DNA of 64,000 nt from Hyphomonadaceae bacterium. Its GTDB lineage: Bacteria; Pseudomonadota; Alphaproteobacteria; Caulobacterales; Aquidulcibacteraceae. The translations under genes and the position numbers were made by a program. Positions 1 through 8,594 of this stretch are shown here, piece after piece. A model generated the notes under the pieces. That model had not been told where the DNA came from. It made no database searches and worked only from the letters and a program-made list of their open reading frames with translations. How positions within the stretch are numbered: the stretch's first letter is position 1; the number at the start of each line of letters is the position of its first letter. The DNA lies in contig JAEUMQ010000016.1 in the NCBI GenBank assembly GCA_016791425.1, positions 1 to 64,000 of the forward strand, read 5' to 3'.

Positions 1-239
1 AGGCGTGCGAGCGTCCACGCGACAAGGCCGGCGGCAAAACCGTTCGTCCAGCACGGCAGGCAATGCCCAAGAAAGACGATTGCGCCGGGCGCCAGCGCCG
101 GATCGCCGCACCACGCGCTTTGCGCCGCTTGCATCACGAGACGCGATGTCGCGGTGAACGCGATGCTCGCCGCGCCCCACCCAACCGCCGCTTCCATGAA
201 CGGCGCGGTCCATGCCTGCGCCTTCGCCCCTACGCTCAT
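1..239 (-). CDS. Small membrane protein, partial at left edge
   Basis: An open frame starts with an ATG at 237-239 on the minus strand and stays open for 79 codons to the window edge, so its C-terminus is missing. The product starts [10 protein letters not shown] and has one or two hydrophobic stretches and a GHCLPCW segment with two cysteines. I do not recognise the family. Support is the uninterrupted frame, the membrane-protein composition and the divergent placement from ccoN with a shared upstream region. The cysteine pair could bind metal or haem, but that is a guess. Confidence 0.5.
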   Translation of the reverse strand, partial: MSVGAKAQAWTAPFMEAAVGWGAASIAFTATSRLVMQAAQSAWCGDPALAPGAIVFLGHCLPCWTNGFAAGLVAWTLAR

Positions 240-289
240 TGCGCACTCCTTAACGGCCCCGAGGTTTACGCGGCGGGCGGCGCCGCACC

Positions 290-303
290 TTGCGCCAGAT
301 CAA
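290..303 (+). promoter_or_regulatory. FNR/FixK-type box upstream of ccoN
   Basis: The 14-mer TTGCGCCAGATCAA matches the FNR/FixK pattern TTGNN-N4-NNCAA and ends 56 bp before the ccoN start. Oxygen control of cbb3 oxidase by FNR/FixK-family proteins is well established in alphaproteobacteria. Assignment here is by sequence match and position only; no regulator gene is in the window. Confidence 0.5.
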
Positions 304-359
304 GGGCGCGGGCGCTGGCGCGTGAGAGCGAGAGCGCACATTCGCGAACGGGGCGCTCG

Positions 360-2024
360 ATGGCCGACATACAAGTGAGACAAAGCGCGGGGCTGGACGT
401 GGCGGGCGTGGGCGCGATTCTCGCGCTCGGCGTCGTGCTCGCGATCTTCGGCGCCGCCTGGGCGGTCGATGCGCCATTTCAGACGCAGATGTACACGCTG
501 CTTGCCGCATGCACGCTCGGCCTAGGCGGGCTCGTGCTGGTGTGCGCGGACGATCCGGCGTGCTTCTCGCGTGGGCGCTACGAAGACGGCGTCGTCAAAG
601 CGGGCGTGATCGCCGCGATGTTCTGGGGCGTGGCGGGATTGCTCGTCGGCGTGATCATCGCGGCGCAGCTGTCGTTTCCGAACATCTTCTACTTCCCGGA
701 CCTTGGTTGGACGAACTTTGGCCGGCTGCGTCCGTTGCACACCTCTGCGGTGATCTTCGCGTTCGGCGGCAACGTGCTGATCGCGACGAGCTTCTATGTC
801 GTGCAGCGCACCTGCCGCGCGCGGCTCGCGGGCGGCGCCTGGCCCTGGTTCGTGTTCTGGGGCTACCAGCTTTTTATCCTGCTCGCCGGCACGGGCTATC
901 TGATGGGCATCACCGAGGGGCGCGAATACGCCGAGCCGCCTTGGTATGCCGATCTTTGGCTGACGCTCGTATGGGTCGTGTACCTGCTCGTGTTTCTCGC
1001 AACGCTGTGGAAGCGCAAAGAGCCGCACATCTACGTCGCGAACTGGTTCTATCTCGCGTTCATCGTGACGATCGCAATGCTGCACATCGTGAACAACCTC
1101 GCTGTACCGGCGAGCTTCACCGGATCGCAGAGCTATTCGCTGTTCGCGGGCGTGCAGGATGCGCTGACGCAATGGTGGTACGGGCACAACGCCGTCGGCT
1201 TCTTCCTGACCGCCGGCTTCCTCGCGATCATGTACTACTTCATCCCGAAGCAGGCTGAGCGCCCGGTCTATTCGTACCGGCTCTCGATCATCCACTTCTG
1301 GGCTCTGATCTTCCTCTACATCTGGGCGGGTCCGCACCATCTGCACTACACGGCGCTGCCGCAATGGGCGCAAACGCTGGGCATGACCTTCTCGATCATG
1401 CTGTGGATGCCGAGTTGGGGCGGTATGATCAACGGCCTGATGACGCTCTCCGGCGCATGGGACAAGCTGCGCACCGATCCGGTGCTACGCATGCTCGTCG
1501 TGTCCGTCGCTTTCTATGGCATGTCGACGTTCGAGGGCCCGGTGATGTCGATCCGCGCCGTCAACTCGCTGTCGCACTACACCGACTGGACGATCGGCCA
1601 CGTGCACTCCGGCGCGCTCGGCTGGGTCGGCTACGTCTCCTTCGGCGCGCTCTATTGCCTCACGCCGTGGCTCTGGAAGCGCGAGCGCCTCTACTCGAAC
1701 GCGCTCGTCGAATGGCACTTCTGGATCTCCACGATCGGCATCGTGCTCTACATCACCTCGATGTGGGTGGCGGGTATCATGCAGGGGCTGATGTGGCGCG
1801 CCTATAACGAGCTCGGCTTCTTAGAATATTCCTTCGTCGAGACCGTCGAGGCGATGCATCCTTATTACATCATCCGCGCGCTCGGCGGCGGGCTCTATCT
1901 CTTGGGCGCGCTCCTCATGGTCTACAATCTCTGGCGCACGGCGCGCGGCGACGCGCCCGCGAAGGAGCGCGCCGCTGACATTCCTGCCGCCGCCCAAAGC
2001 GCCGCAACGCTGGCCGCGGAATAG
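360..2024 (+). CDS. ccoN: cbb3-type cytochrome c oxidase subunit I
   Basis: Catalytic haem-copper subunit of the inner-membrane cbb3 oxidase, which reduces O2 to water at low oxygen and pumps protons; 554 residues with about 12 membrane helices. Visible ligands are the low-spin haem histidine in RPLHTSAV, the CuB histidines in WWYGHNAVG and GPHHLHYT, and the haem-proximal HVHSGALGW segment. The frame is open upstream to 63, but that stretch is arginine-rich, antisense to another gene and includes the FNR-type box, so the ATG at 360 (MADIQVRQ) is chosen. First gene of ccoNOQP. Confidence 0.96.
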   Translation: MADIQVRQSAGLDVAGVGAILALGVVLAIFGAAWAVDAPFQTQMYTLLAACTLGLGGLVLVCADDPACFSRGRYEDGVVKAGVIAAMFWGVAGLLVGVIIAAQLSFPNIFYFPDLGWTNFGRLRPLHTSAVIFAFGGNVLIATSFYVVQRTCRARLAGGAWPWFVFWGYQLFILLAGTGYLMGITEGREYAEPPWYADLWLTLVWVVYLLVFLATLWKRKEPHIYVANWFYLAFIVTIAMLHIVNNLAVPASFTGSQSYSLFAGVQDALTQWWYGHNAVGFFLTAGFLAIMYYFIPKQAERPVYSYRLSIIHFWALIFLYIWAGPHHLHYTALPQWAQTLGMTFSIMLWMPSWGGMINGLMTLSGAWDKLRTDPVLRMLVVSVAFYGMSTFEGPVMSIRAVNSLSHYTDWTIGHVHSGALGWVGYVSFGALYCLTPWLWKRERLYSNALVEWHFWISTIGIVLYITSMWVAGIMQGLMWRAYNELGFLEYSFVETVEAMHPYYIIRALGGGLYLLGALLMVYNLWRTARGDAPAKERAADIPAAAQSAATLAAE

Positions 2025-2034
2025 GGGGCGCGAC

Positions 2035-2769
2035 ATGTGGAAGTTTCACCGCTGGTTCGAGCGTCACTCGCTCATTCTGCTGATCGGCATTCTCGTCGTC
2101 GTCTCGATCGGCGGACTGGTGCAGATCACGCCGCTCTTCTTCATCGAATCCACGATCGAGCGCGTGCAGGGCGTGCGCCCTTATACGCCGCTCGAGCTCG
2201 CCGGCCGGCAAATCTACATCCGCGAGGGCTGCTATGTCTGTCACTCGCAGATGATCCGTCCGCTCCGCGACGAAGTGGAGCGCTACGGCCATTACTCGCT
2301 CGCGGCCGAGAGCATGTACGACCACCCGTTCCAGTGGGGATCCAAACGCACCGGCCCCGATCTTGCGCGCGTCGGCGGGCGCTATTCCGACGAATGGCAC
2401 CGCGCACACCTGGTGGATCCGCGCTCCGTCGTGCCGGAATCCGTGATGCCGCCCTACGCGTTCCTCGAAGCGAAGGAGCTCGACGTCTCGCATATGCGCG
2501 CGCATCTCACCGCCAACCGCCTGTTGCGCGTTCCTTACACGCAAGCCCAGCTCGCCAACGCCAACGCCGACGCGCGCGCCCAGGCCGAGCCGACTGGCGA
2601 CGGCGCCTACGATTTCGAGAAGCGCTATCCCGGCCTCGCTTCGCGCGACTATGACGGCGATCCTTCGCGCGTCACCGAAATGGACGCGCTGATCGCCTAC
2701 CTGCAGATGCTCGGCACGGAGGTCGATTTCTCGACCTACCAGGCCGAGGATCCGGCCAATCTGAGGTGA
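2035..2769 (+). CDS. ccoO: cbb3-type cytochrome c oxidase subunit II
   Basis: Membrane-anchored mono-haem cytochrome c subunit, 244 residues, passing electrons from CcoP to CcoN. One N-terminal helix (about residues 13-36) is followed by the haem-binding CYVCH at 66-70 and a likely axial methionine in SVMPPYA near 138. It starts 10 bp after ccoN behind a GGGGG-type ribosome site. The length is usual for FixO/CcoO. Confidence 0.96.
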   Translation: MWKFHRWFERHSLILLIGILVVVSIGGLVQITPLFFIESTIERVQGVRPYTPLELAGRQIYIREGCYVCHSQMIRPLRDEVERYGHYSLAAESMYDHPFQWGSKRTGPDLARVGGRYSDEWHRAHLVDPRSVVPESVMPPYAFLEAKELDVSHMRAHLTANRLLRVPYTQAQLANANADARAQAEPTGDGAYDFEKRYPGLASRDYDGDPSRVTEMDALIAYLQMLGTEVDFSTYQAEDPANLR

Positions 2770-2774
2770 GCGGC

Positions 2775-2945
2775 ATGGATTTCGCCGCCGCCTCCCACTT
2801 CGCGCAGACCTTCGGCCTCGCTTTGCTGATCGCGCTCTTCGCCGCGGTGCTCCTCTACGCCTTGTGGCCCGGAAACCGGAAGAAGTTCGAGCACGCCGCG
2901 CGCACGCCGCTCGACGACGACAACGCCGACAACGGCAAGGATTAA
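2775..2945 (+). CDS. ccoQ: cbb3-type oxidase small subunit CcoQ
   Basis: A 56-residue single-helix protein (MDFAAASHFA...) between ccoO and ccoP. One transmembrane helix at about residues 13-31 is followed by WPGNRKKFEHAA and an acidic tail, the usual CcoQ/FixQ layout. CcoQ stabilises the cbb3 complex. It starts 5 bp after ccoO and ends 3 bp before ccoP. Confidence 0.9.
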   Translation: MDFAAASHFAQTFGLALLIALFAAVLLYALWPGNRKKFEHAARTPLDDDNADNGKD

Positions 2946-2948
2946 GCG

Positions 2949-3890
2949 ATGGCCGAAAAGACCGAGATCGACGACGTCAGCGGCACTCAGACGACGGGCC
3001 ACGAATGGGACGGCGTCAAGGAGCTCGACACGCCGCTGCCGCGTTGGTGGCTCTACATCTTCTACGCCAGCATTCTCGCAGCGATCGTCTATTGGGTGCT
3101 GATGCCCGCCTGGCCGCTGGTCAACGGCTACACCAAGGGCGTGCTCGGCTGGTCCGACCGCGCCAACGTCGCCTCGGACCTGAGCGCGCTGCGCAGCGCC
3201 CGCGCGGCGGATTTTGCGCGGCTGGAGAGGGCGAGCTACGCCGAGATCGCCGCCGACGCGGACCTGCGCGAATTCGCCCGCGCCGCAGGAGAATCCGTGT
3301 TCGGAGATTATTGCCGCACATGCCATGGCGCCGGCGGCGCGGGCGCGCCCGGCTACCCCGTCCTCGCCGACGACGTGTGGATCTGGGGCGGAACGCTCGC
3401 CGACATCGAACGCACCATCGCCTACGGCATTCGCTCGGGCCACCCGAGCGCGCACCTCTCGCAAATGCCCGCCTTCGGCCGCGACGCGCTTCTTGCGCCG
3501 CAGCAGATCGGCGATGTCACTGAATACGTCATCTCCATCTCCGCCGCGCGCACGCGCTTGGCGCCTAACATGGGGGCCGCACGCCGCGGAGCGACGACCT
3601 ACCAGGAGCAATGCGCGCTCTGCCACGGCCCGACCGGCGCAGGCGACCGCGCGCAGGGCGCGCCGAGCCTCGATGACGATCTGTGGCTTTATGGCGGCTC
3701 GCGGGCCGAGATCCGTCGCCAGATCGAGCTCGGGCGCGGCGGCGTGATGCCCGCTTGGGAAAGCCGCTTCGACCCCGCGACGCGGCGCGCGCTCGCCGTC
3801 TATGTCTACGAGATGGGAGGCGGCGAACCAGATCCGCCGCCCGCGCCGGCGGAAGCGCCCGCTGCAACCCCGATGGCTGCGCCGCAATGA
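2949..3890 (+). CDS. ccoP: cbb3-type cytochrome c oxidase subunit III (dihaem)
   Basis: Dihaem cytochrome c subunit of 313 residues that accepts electrons from periplasmic cytochrome c. It has a cytoplasmic N-terminus, one helix at about 33-52, and two haem motifs, CRTCH at 122-126 and CALCH at 222-226, with likely methionine ligands in QMPAF (about 172-176) and VMPAW. The C-terminal 20 residues are a Pro/Ala-rich tail. Last gene of the structural block; a 199-bp gap with hairpins follows. Confidence 0.96.
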   Translation: MAEKTEIDDVSGTQTTGHEWDGVKELDTPLPRWWLYIFYASILAAIVYWVLMPAWPLVNGYTKGVLGWSDRANVASDLSALRSARAADFARLERASYAEIAADADLREFARAAGESVFGDYCRTCHGAGGAGAPGYPVLADDVWIWGGTLADIERTIAYGIRSGHPSAHLSQMPAFGRDALLAPQQIGDVTEYVISISAARTRLAPNMGAARRGATTYQEQCALCHGPTGAGDRAQGAPSLDDDLWLYGGSRAEIRRQIELGRGGVMPAWESRFDPATRRALAVYVYEMGGGEPDPPPAPAEAPAATPMAAPQ

Positions 3891-3927
3891 CGTCGCAGCA
3901 GATCATCCGTAATCTGAGTAAGACGCT

Positions 3928-4060
3928 CCCCTCCCCTTTGAGGAGAGGGGGCAGGGGGTGGGGTGGGCCTCCGCATCTCCAGTCTAACGCTTCAATGCGC
4001 TCCACCTTGGAACGCGCTGCAAGACCCGGCCCCTTGATCCCCTCCCCTCAAGGGGAGGGG
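3928..4060. repeat. Two C/G palindromic elements between ccoP and ccoG
   Basis: Two hairpins lie in the 199-bp ccoP-ccoG gap. The first pairs 3928-3936 with 3942-3950 (8 of 9 positions) and is followed by G-rich GCAGGGGGTGGGGTGGG. The second pairs 4039-4048 (CCCCTCCCCT) perfectly with 4051-4060 across a 2-nt gap. The cores resemble each other. They could be dispersed palindromic repeats, transcription attenuators or mRNA stabilisers separating ccoNOQP from ccoGHIS. No U-tract follows either. Confidence 0.55.
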
Positions 4061-4089
4061 CAGCGTCCCTTCCTCCATCGAGTCGCGTG

Positions 4090-5589
4090 ATGTTCGGCTC
4101 CGGATCATCGCTGCAAGGTGACAACGAGCACGGCATCGACGCGAAGGCCGTCGGCTCCAAGGCCTATCGCGCACTCTATAAGAAGCGCGAGCAGATCTAT
4201 CCCAAGCTCGTGCACGGCCGCTTCCGCGCACTGAAATGGGCGGCGATGGTCGTGCTGCTCGGCATCTACTACATCACGCCCTGGATCCGTTGGGACCGCG
4301 GCCCGCATCGTCCCGATCAGGCCGTGCTGATCGATTTCGAGGGCCGCCGCTTCTATTTCTTCTTCATCGAGCTCTGGCCGCAGGAAGTCTACTACATCAC
4401 CGGCCTGCTGATCGTGGCGTCGATGGCGCTCTTCCTCGCCACCGCCCTTTTCGGCCGCGTCTGGTGCGGATACGCCTGCCCCCAGACCGTGTGGACCGAC
4501 CTCTATATCTATGTCGAGCGGCTGATCGAAGGCGACCGCAATGCGCGCATGCGCCTCGACAAGGCGCCCTGGAGCATCTCCAAGGGCGCCAGGAAGATCG
4601 CCAAGCACGCGCTTTGGATCGCCATCGCCGCCGCGACCGGCGGGGCCTGGGTGTTCTACTTCGCCGACGCGCCCACGCTCTTCCGCGACCTGTTCACCGG
4701 AACCGCGTCGGTCGCTTCCTATCTCTTCGTCGGCGGGCTGACGTTCGCCACCTACACGCTCGCCGGAACGATGCGCGAGCAGGTGTGCACCTATATGTGC
4801 CCATGGCCGCGCATCCAGGCGGCCATGACCGACGCCGAGTCCCTCAATGTCACCTATCGCGCCGATCGCGGCGAACCGCGCGGCGCGCACAAGAAGGGCG
4901 CGAGCTGGGAAGGCCGCGGCGACTGCGTGGATTGCAACCAATGCGTCGCCGCCTGCCCGCAGGGCATCGACATCCGCGACGGCGATCAGCTTGAATGCAT
5001 CAATTGCGCGCTGTGCATCGACGCCTGCGACGCGGTGATGGCCAAGGTGAGCAGGCCGAGCGGGCTCATCGCCTACGACACCACGATCAACGTCAAGCGC
5101 CGCGCGGCGGGAGAGCAGGCGCACTATCGCTTCATTCGGCCACGGACGATCCTCTACGCCCTCATCTTCCTTGGCGTCGGCGCCCTCATGCTCATGGAGC
5201 TTGCCAACCGCGCGACCCTCGATCTCAACGTCATCCGCGACCGCAGCCCCCCCTTCGTGCGCCTCGCCGACGGCTCGCTGCGCAACGATTACGCCCTCAA
5301 GATCATCAACCGCGCGCCCGAGACGCGCACGATCGAAGTGAGCGTGAGCGGCCTCCCGAACGCGCTCCTCTCCAGCCACCACCACCACCACAGCCTCCAT
5401 GGCCGGTCCGGCGACGGCGCCCTGCTGGTCACCGCCCGGCCGGACGGCGTCGTCAACGCGCGCGTCCACGTCACCGCGCCGGCCGGGATCGCCGCCGGCT
5501 CGCACAGGATCAGCTTCGACGCGCGCGACGTCCGCACCGGCGAGCATGTCGCCAGCGCGTCGGCCTTCCTTGCAGGAGAAGCGCCATGA
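4090..5589 (+). CDS. ccoG: Cytochrome oxidase accessory ferredoxin-like protein CcoG
   Basis: Membrane Fe-S protein (FixG/RdxA family) linked to copper reduction and cbb3 assembly, 499 residues from the ATG at 4090; a GTG immediately before it at 4087 is the alternative. N-terminal membrane helices are followed by VWCGYACPQTVW and CTYMCPWPR cysteine segments and two 4Fe-4S motifs, CVDCNQCVAACPQ and CINCALCIDAC, then another helix and an immunoglobulin-like C-terminal domain. Unusual: five consecutive histidines near residue 430 in the C-terminal domain. Its stop overlaps the ccoH start by 4 bp. Confidence 0.95.
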   Translation: MFGSGSSLQGDNEHGIDAKAVGSKAYRALYKKREQIYPKLVHGRFRALKWAAMVVLLGIYYITPWIRWDRGPHRPDQAVLIDFEGRRFYFFFIELWPQEVYYITGLLIVASMALFLATALFGRVWCGYACPQTVWTDLYIYVERLIEGDRNARMRLDKAPWSISKGARKIAKHALWIAIAAATGGAWVFYFADAPTLFRDLFTGTASVASYLFVGGLTFATYTLAGTMREQVCTYMCPWPRIQAAMTDAESLNVTYRADRGEPRGAHKKGASWEGRGDCVDCNQCVAACPQGIDIRDGDQLECINCALCIDACDAVMAKVSRPSGLIAYDTTINVKRRAAGEQAHYRFIRPRTILYALIFLGVGALMLMELANRATLDLNVIRDRSPPFVRLADGSLRNDYALKIINRAPETRTIEVSVSGLPNALLSSHHHHHSLHGRSGDGALLVTARPDGVVNARVHVTAPAGIAAGSHRISFDARDVRTGEHVASASAFLAGEAP

Positions 5590-6086
5590 GCGCACGAAGC
5601 GGTCCCGGCCCCTTGCGCGGCGTGCATGTCTGGAGCGCCCTCGCCGCATTCTTCCTGCTGGTGATCGCCGTCAATGCGACCTTCATCACGCTCGCCCTGC
5701 GCACCTTTCCCGGCGAGGACGTCCGCCGCTCCTACCTGCAGGGGCTGCACTACAACGAGACCCTTGCGGATCGCCGCGCCCAGGCGAAGCTGGGCTGGCG
5801 CGCATCAGCGATCCTATCGACCGGCGCCTCCGGCCCGTTGGTCGAGGTTCGCATCCGCGATCGCGATGGGGCGCCGCTTTCCGATCTCGAACTGTCCGGC
5901 GTCCTCAGGCGCCCCGCAACCGCCAACGCGGACGCGCAGCTGGCGTTCGTGGCTCTGGGCGACGGTCTCTACATCGCGCCGGCGCCTTCGCTTGCGCCCG
6001 GTCAATGGCGCCTGCGCGCCCAGGCGCGGCGACGCAACGGCGAAAGATTTGATCTCGAGCGGAGCCTCCAATGGCGCTTGCCTTAG
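5586..6086 (+). CDS. ccoH: Cbb3 oxidase maturation protein CcoH
   Basis: FixH/CcoH family, 166 residues, required for cbb3 assembly. One N-terminal helix (about 17-37) precedes a periplasmic domain with the family-typical YNETLADRRAQAKLGW segment. The start ATG overlaps the ccoG stop (ATGA) and its end overlaps ccoI by 16 bp, showing translational coupling. Confidence 0.9.
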   Translation: MSARSGPGPLRGVHVWSALAAFFLLVIAVNATFITLALRTFPGEDVRRSYLQGLHYNETLADRRAQAKLGWRASAILSTGASGPLVEVRIRDRDGAPLSDLELSGVLRRPATANADAQLAFVALGDGLYIAPAPSLAPGQWRLRAQARRRNGERFDLERSLQWRLP

Positions 6087-8314
6087 ACGCCGAAGGCGGA
6101 TGCCCGTCCGGTCTCGCGCCGTCCGTCGCGCGAGAAGCGTCGCGCGTCGATCCGACCGCTTTCGTTCGCCACAGCGCCGACGGCGAGGATGCGCTCGAGC
6201 TCATGGTGCGCGGCGCCAAGTGCGCCGGCTGCATCCGCAAGATCGAAGGCGGCCTGCTTGCGACGCCAGGCGTCCATAACGCCAGGCTCAATCTCTCCAC
6301 TAGCCGCCTGACGGTTTCCTGGGCGTCCGGCGCGCTCAAGCCGCAGGCGATCATCGAGAAGCTGGCGTCGCTCGGCTACGACGCCGCCGCGTTCGACCCG
6401 CTCGCCAGCCAGCGGACCACCGACCGCGAAGGCCGGCGCCTCCTGATCTGCCTCGCCGTCGCGGGGTTCGCGGCCATGAACGTCATGACGTTCTCCGTGC
6501 CGGTGTGGTCGGCCGCCGGCGAGATGGATGCAGGCGTGCGGACGCTGCTCCACTGGTTCTCCGCCCTCGTTGCGATCCCGGCGGCGCTTTATGCCGGCCA
6601 GCCCTTCTTCATCTCGGCTTGGCGCGCATTGCGTCATGGTCGCGCGAACATGGATGTGCCGATCTCGCTCGCTGTCCTGCTCACGCTCGGCATGAGCCTT
6701 TACGAGACCATGCATGAAGGCGGCGTCGCATACTTCGACGGCGCCGTGATGCTGCTCTTCCTGCTGCTGATCGGGCGCTATCTCGACCACACCCTCCGCG
6801 AGAAGGCGCGTACGGCCGCCAAGGATCTGCTGGCTCTGCAGGCCGTGACGGCCTCCCGCTTCGACGCCGCCGGCATGGTCCGCGCGGTCTCCGCGCGCGA
6901 CGTCGAGATCGGCGACCGCCTGCTCCTGGCGCCGGGCGAGCGCGCGCCGGTCAATGGCGTCGTCGAGGAAGGCGTCTCCGAGCTCGACCTCTCACTGCTC
7001 ACTGGCGAGACCGCCCCGGCGGTCATCCGCGCGGGCGAGAAGATCCATGCCGGCGCCGTCAATCTCATGACCCCGCTCGTCATCCGCGCCGTGGACCGCG
7101 CCGAAGACTCGCTCGTGGCCGATCTCGCGCGCCTGATTGAAGTCAGCGAGCAAGGCCGCGCGCGTTTCGTCCGCATCGCCGACCAGGCCGCCGCGCTCTA
7201 TGTGCCGGTCGTCCACACGCTCGCGGCCGCCACCTTCATCGGCTGGCTGTTGGTCCCGATCCTCTTCCCCGGCGCGCCGGACATCGGCGTGCGCGGCGCG
7301 CTCATGAATGCGGTGGCGGTGTTGATCATCACCTGTCCCTGCGCGCTTGGCCTTGCCGTGCCTGCGGTGCAGGTCGTGGCGACCGGTCGCCTCTTCAAGG
7401 CGGGCGTGCTCGTGAAATCCGGCGACGCGCTGGAGCGTCTCGCCCAGATCGATTGCGTCGTCATGGACAAGACCGGCACCTTGACGCTCGGTCGCCCACG
7501 CCTGGTCACGGCTCATGACGCCACAACCCTTCAAGCTGCCGCCGCGCTCGCTCGCGCATCGCGGCATCCTTTGGCGCGCGCGCTCGTCGAAGCGGCCGGC
7601 CCCGGCGCGCCCGCGCGCGACGTCTACGAACTGGCCGGCCAAGGTCTCGCCACCGCCGAAGCGAGGCTGGGGCGCCAGAACTTCGCGGCGCCGAACATCC
7701 CTTCAAGCGATGACGGCCTGGCCGAGATGTGGTTCGCGCGCGCGGGCGAAGCGCCGGTCCGCTTTGCGTTCGAGGACGCATTGCGCCCCGACGCCATCGA
7801 GACCATCGCCGCGCTTAAAGCGCGCGGTCTTGCAGTGGAGCTCCTCTCCGGCGATCGCCCCGCCGCCGTGGAAACAGCGGCGCGAGCGGCGGGGATCACG
7901 CGTTGGCGCGCCGCCGCAACGCCGCAAGAGAAGATCGCCCGCCTGGTGGAGCTGAAGGCGCAGGGCCATCGCCCCCTCATGCTCGGCGATGGCCTGAACG
8001 ATGCGGCCGCGCTTGCGGCCGCGCACGCCTCCGCCTCCCCCGGATCGGCGATCGATGTCAGCCAGTCCGCGGCCGACGTGGTGTTCGAAGGCGCGTCCCT
8101 GGCGCCCGTGCTGGCGATGCTTGAGGTCGCCCGCGTCGCCCGCGCCCGCGTTCACGAGAACCTCGCCTTCTCCGCACTCTACAATCTCGCCGCGATCCCG
8201 ATCGCCGTCGCGGGCCTCGTGACTCCGCTGATCGCCGCCCTCGCGATGTCGGGCTCCTCGCTGATCGTGACGCTCAACGCGCTTCGCGTCCGGGGCCGCG
8301 CATGGACATCATGA
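6071..8314 (+). CDS. ccoI: Copper-translocating P1B-type ATPase CcoI
   Basis: Copper ATPase (FixI/CcoI/CopA2 type) that exports Cu(I) for cbb3 assembly, 747 residues. An N-terminal heavy-metal-associated domain carries CAGC at 51-54, then come eight predicted helices, the CPC metal site at 422-424, the phosphorylation motif DKTGT at 466, the SRHPLA loop and the GDGLNDAAAL hinge. The start overlaps ccoH. A CGGC-containing stretch near the N-terminus (about 10-11) is family-typical. In this context it is the CcoI type rather than a detoxification CopA. Confidence 0.94.
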   Translation: MALALDAEGGCPSGLAPSVAREASRVDPTAFVRHSADGEDALELMVRGAKCAGCIRKIEGGLLATPGVHNARLNLSTSRLTVSWASGALKPQAIIEKLASLGYDAAAFDPLASQRTTDREGRRLLICLAVAGFAAMNVMTFSVPVWSAAGEMDAGVRTLLHWFSALVAIPAALYAGQPFFISAWRALRHGRANMDVPISLAVLLTLGMSLYETMHEGGVAYFDGAVMLLFLLLIGRYLDHTLREKARTAAKDLLALQAVTASRFDAAGMVRAVSARDVEIGDRLLLAPGERAPVNGVVEEGVSELDLSLLTGETAPAVIRAGEKIHAGAVNLMTPLVIRAVDRAEDSLVADLARLIEVSEQGRARFVRIADQAAALYVPVVHTLAAATFIGWLLVPILFPGAPDIGVRGALMNAVAVLIITCPCALGLAVPAVQVVATGRLFKAGVLVKSGDALERLAQIDCVVMDKTGTLTLGRPRLVTAHDATTLQAAAALARASRHPLARALVEAAGPGAPARDVYELAGQGLATAEARLGRQNFAAPNIPSSDDGLAEMWFARAGEAPVRFAFEDALRPDAIETIAALKARGLAVELLSGDRPAAVETAARAAGITRWRAAATPQEKIARLVELKAQGHRPLMLGDGLNDAAALAAAHASASPGSAIDVSQSAADVVFEGASLAPVLAMLEVARVARARVHENLAFSALYNLAAIPIAVAGLVTPLIAALAMSGSSLIVTLNALRVRGRAWTS

Positions 8315-8463
8315 TCTACCTCATCCCCGCCTCGATCCTGTTGGGCGGGGCGGGCGTCGCCGCCTTCGTCTGGTCGCTGCGATCCGGCCAATACGAGGAT
8401 CTTGACGGCGCCGCACACCGCATCCTCATCGACGACGAGGACGACACGCGGCCTGGCGCCTAG
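8302..8463 (+). CDS. ccoS: Cbb3 oxidase maturation protein CcoS
   Basis: A 53-residue single-helix protein with the hallmark FVWSLRSGQYEDLDGAAHRIL segment and an acidic tail. CcoS (FixS) is needed for cofactor insertion into CcoN. The ATG at 8302 places nine residues before the first proline, as is common in the family; a second ATG at 8311 overlaps the ccoI stop as ATGA and is possible. Last gene of the locus. Confidence 0.9.
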   Translation: MDIMIYLIPASILLGGAGVAAFVWSLRSGQYEDLDGAAHRILIDDEDDTRPGA

Positions 8464-8472
8464 CCGCAACCT

Positions 8473-8492
8473 GCCCGTGGGCTGGCCTTTTT
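8473..8492 (+). terminator. Possible terminator after ccoS
   Basis: Ten bases after the ccoS stop a short GCCC-GT-GGGC hairpin is followed by TGGCC and five T residues. The stem is only 4 bp, so it is a weak Rho-independent candidate, but position and T-run fit the end of the cco transcript. Confidence 0.35.
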
Positions 8493-8499
8493 GCGAAGA

Positions 8500-8517
8500 G
8501 TAGTCGATATTGACTAC
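8500..8517. promoter_or_regulatory. Perfect inverted repeat, operator candidate
   Basis: GTAGTC and GACTAC form a perfect 6-bp dyad around a GATATT spacer, in the only AT-richer stretch upstream of the flavoprotein gene at 8595. Size and spacing suit a dimeric regulator. No cognate regulator is evident. Confidence 0.3.
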
Positions 8518-8594
8518 ACAAATGACAGACAAAACCATGGCCGCCGCGAGGGATTTCGGGCGCCGTGCAAAACCACGCGACTGAAAGGGCTCAC

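Noticed and set aside
63-359. In-frame N-terminal extension of ccoN
   Set aside because: The stretch encodes Arg/Ala-rich sequence unlike CcoN, overlaps the FNR-type box and is antisense to a more convincing membrane protein frame.
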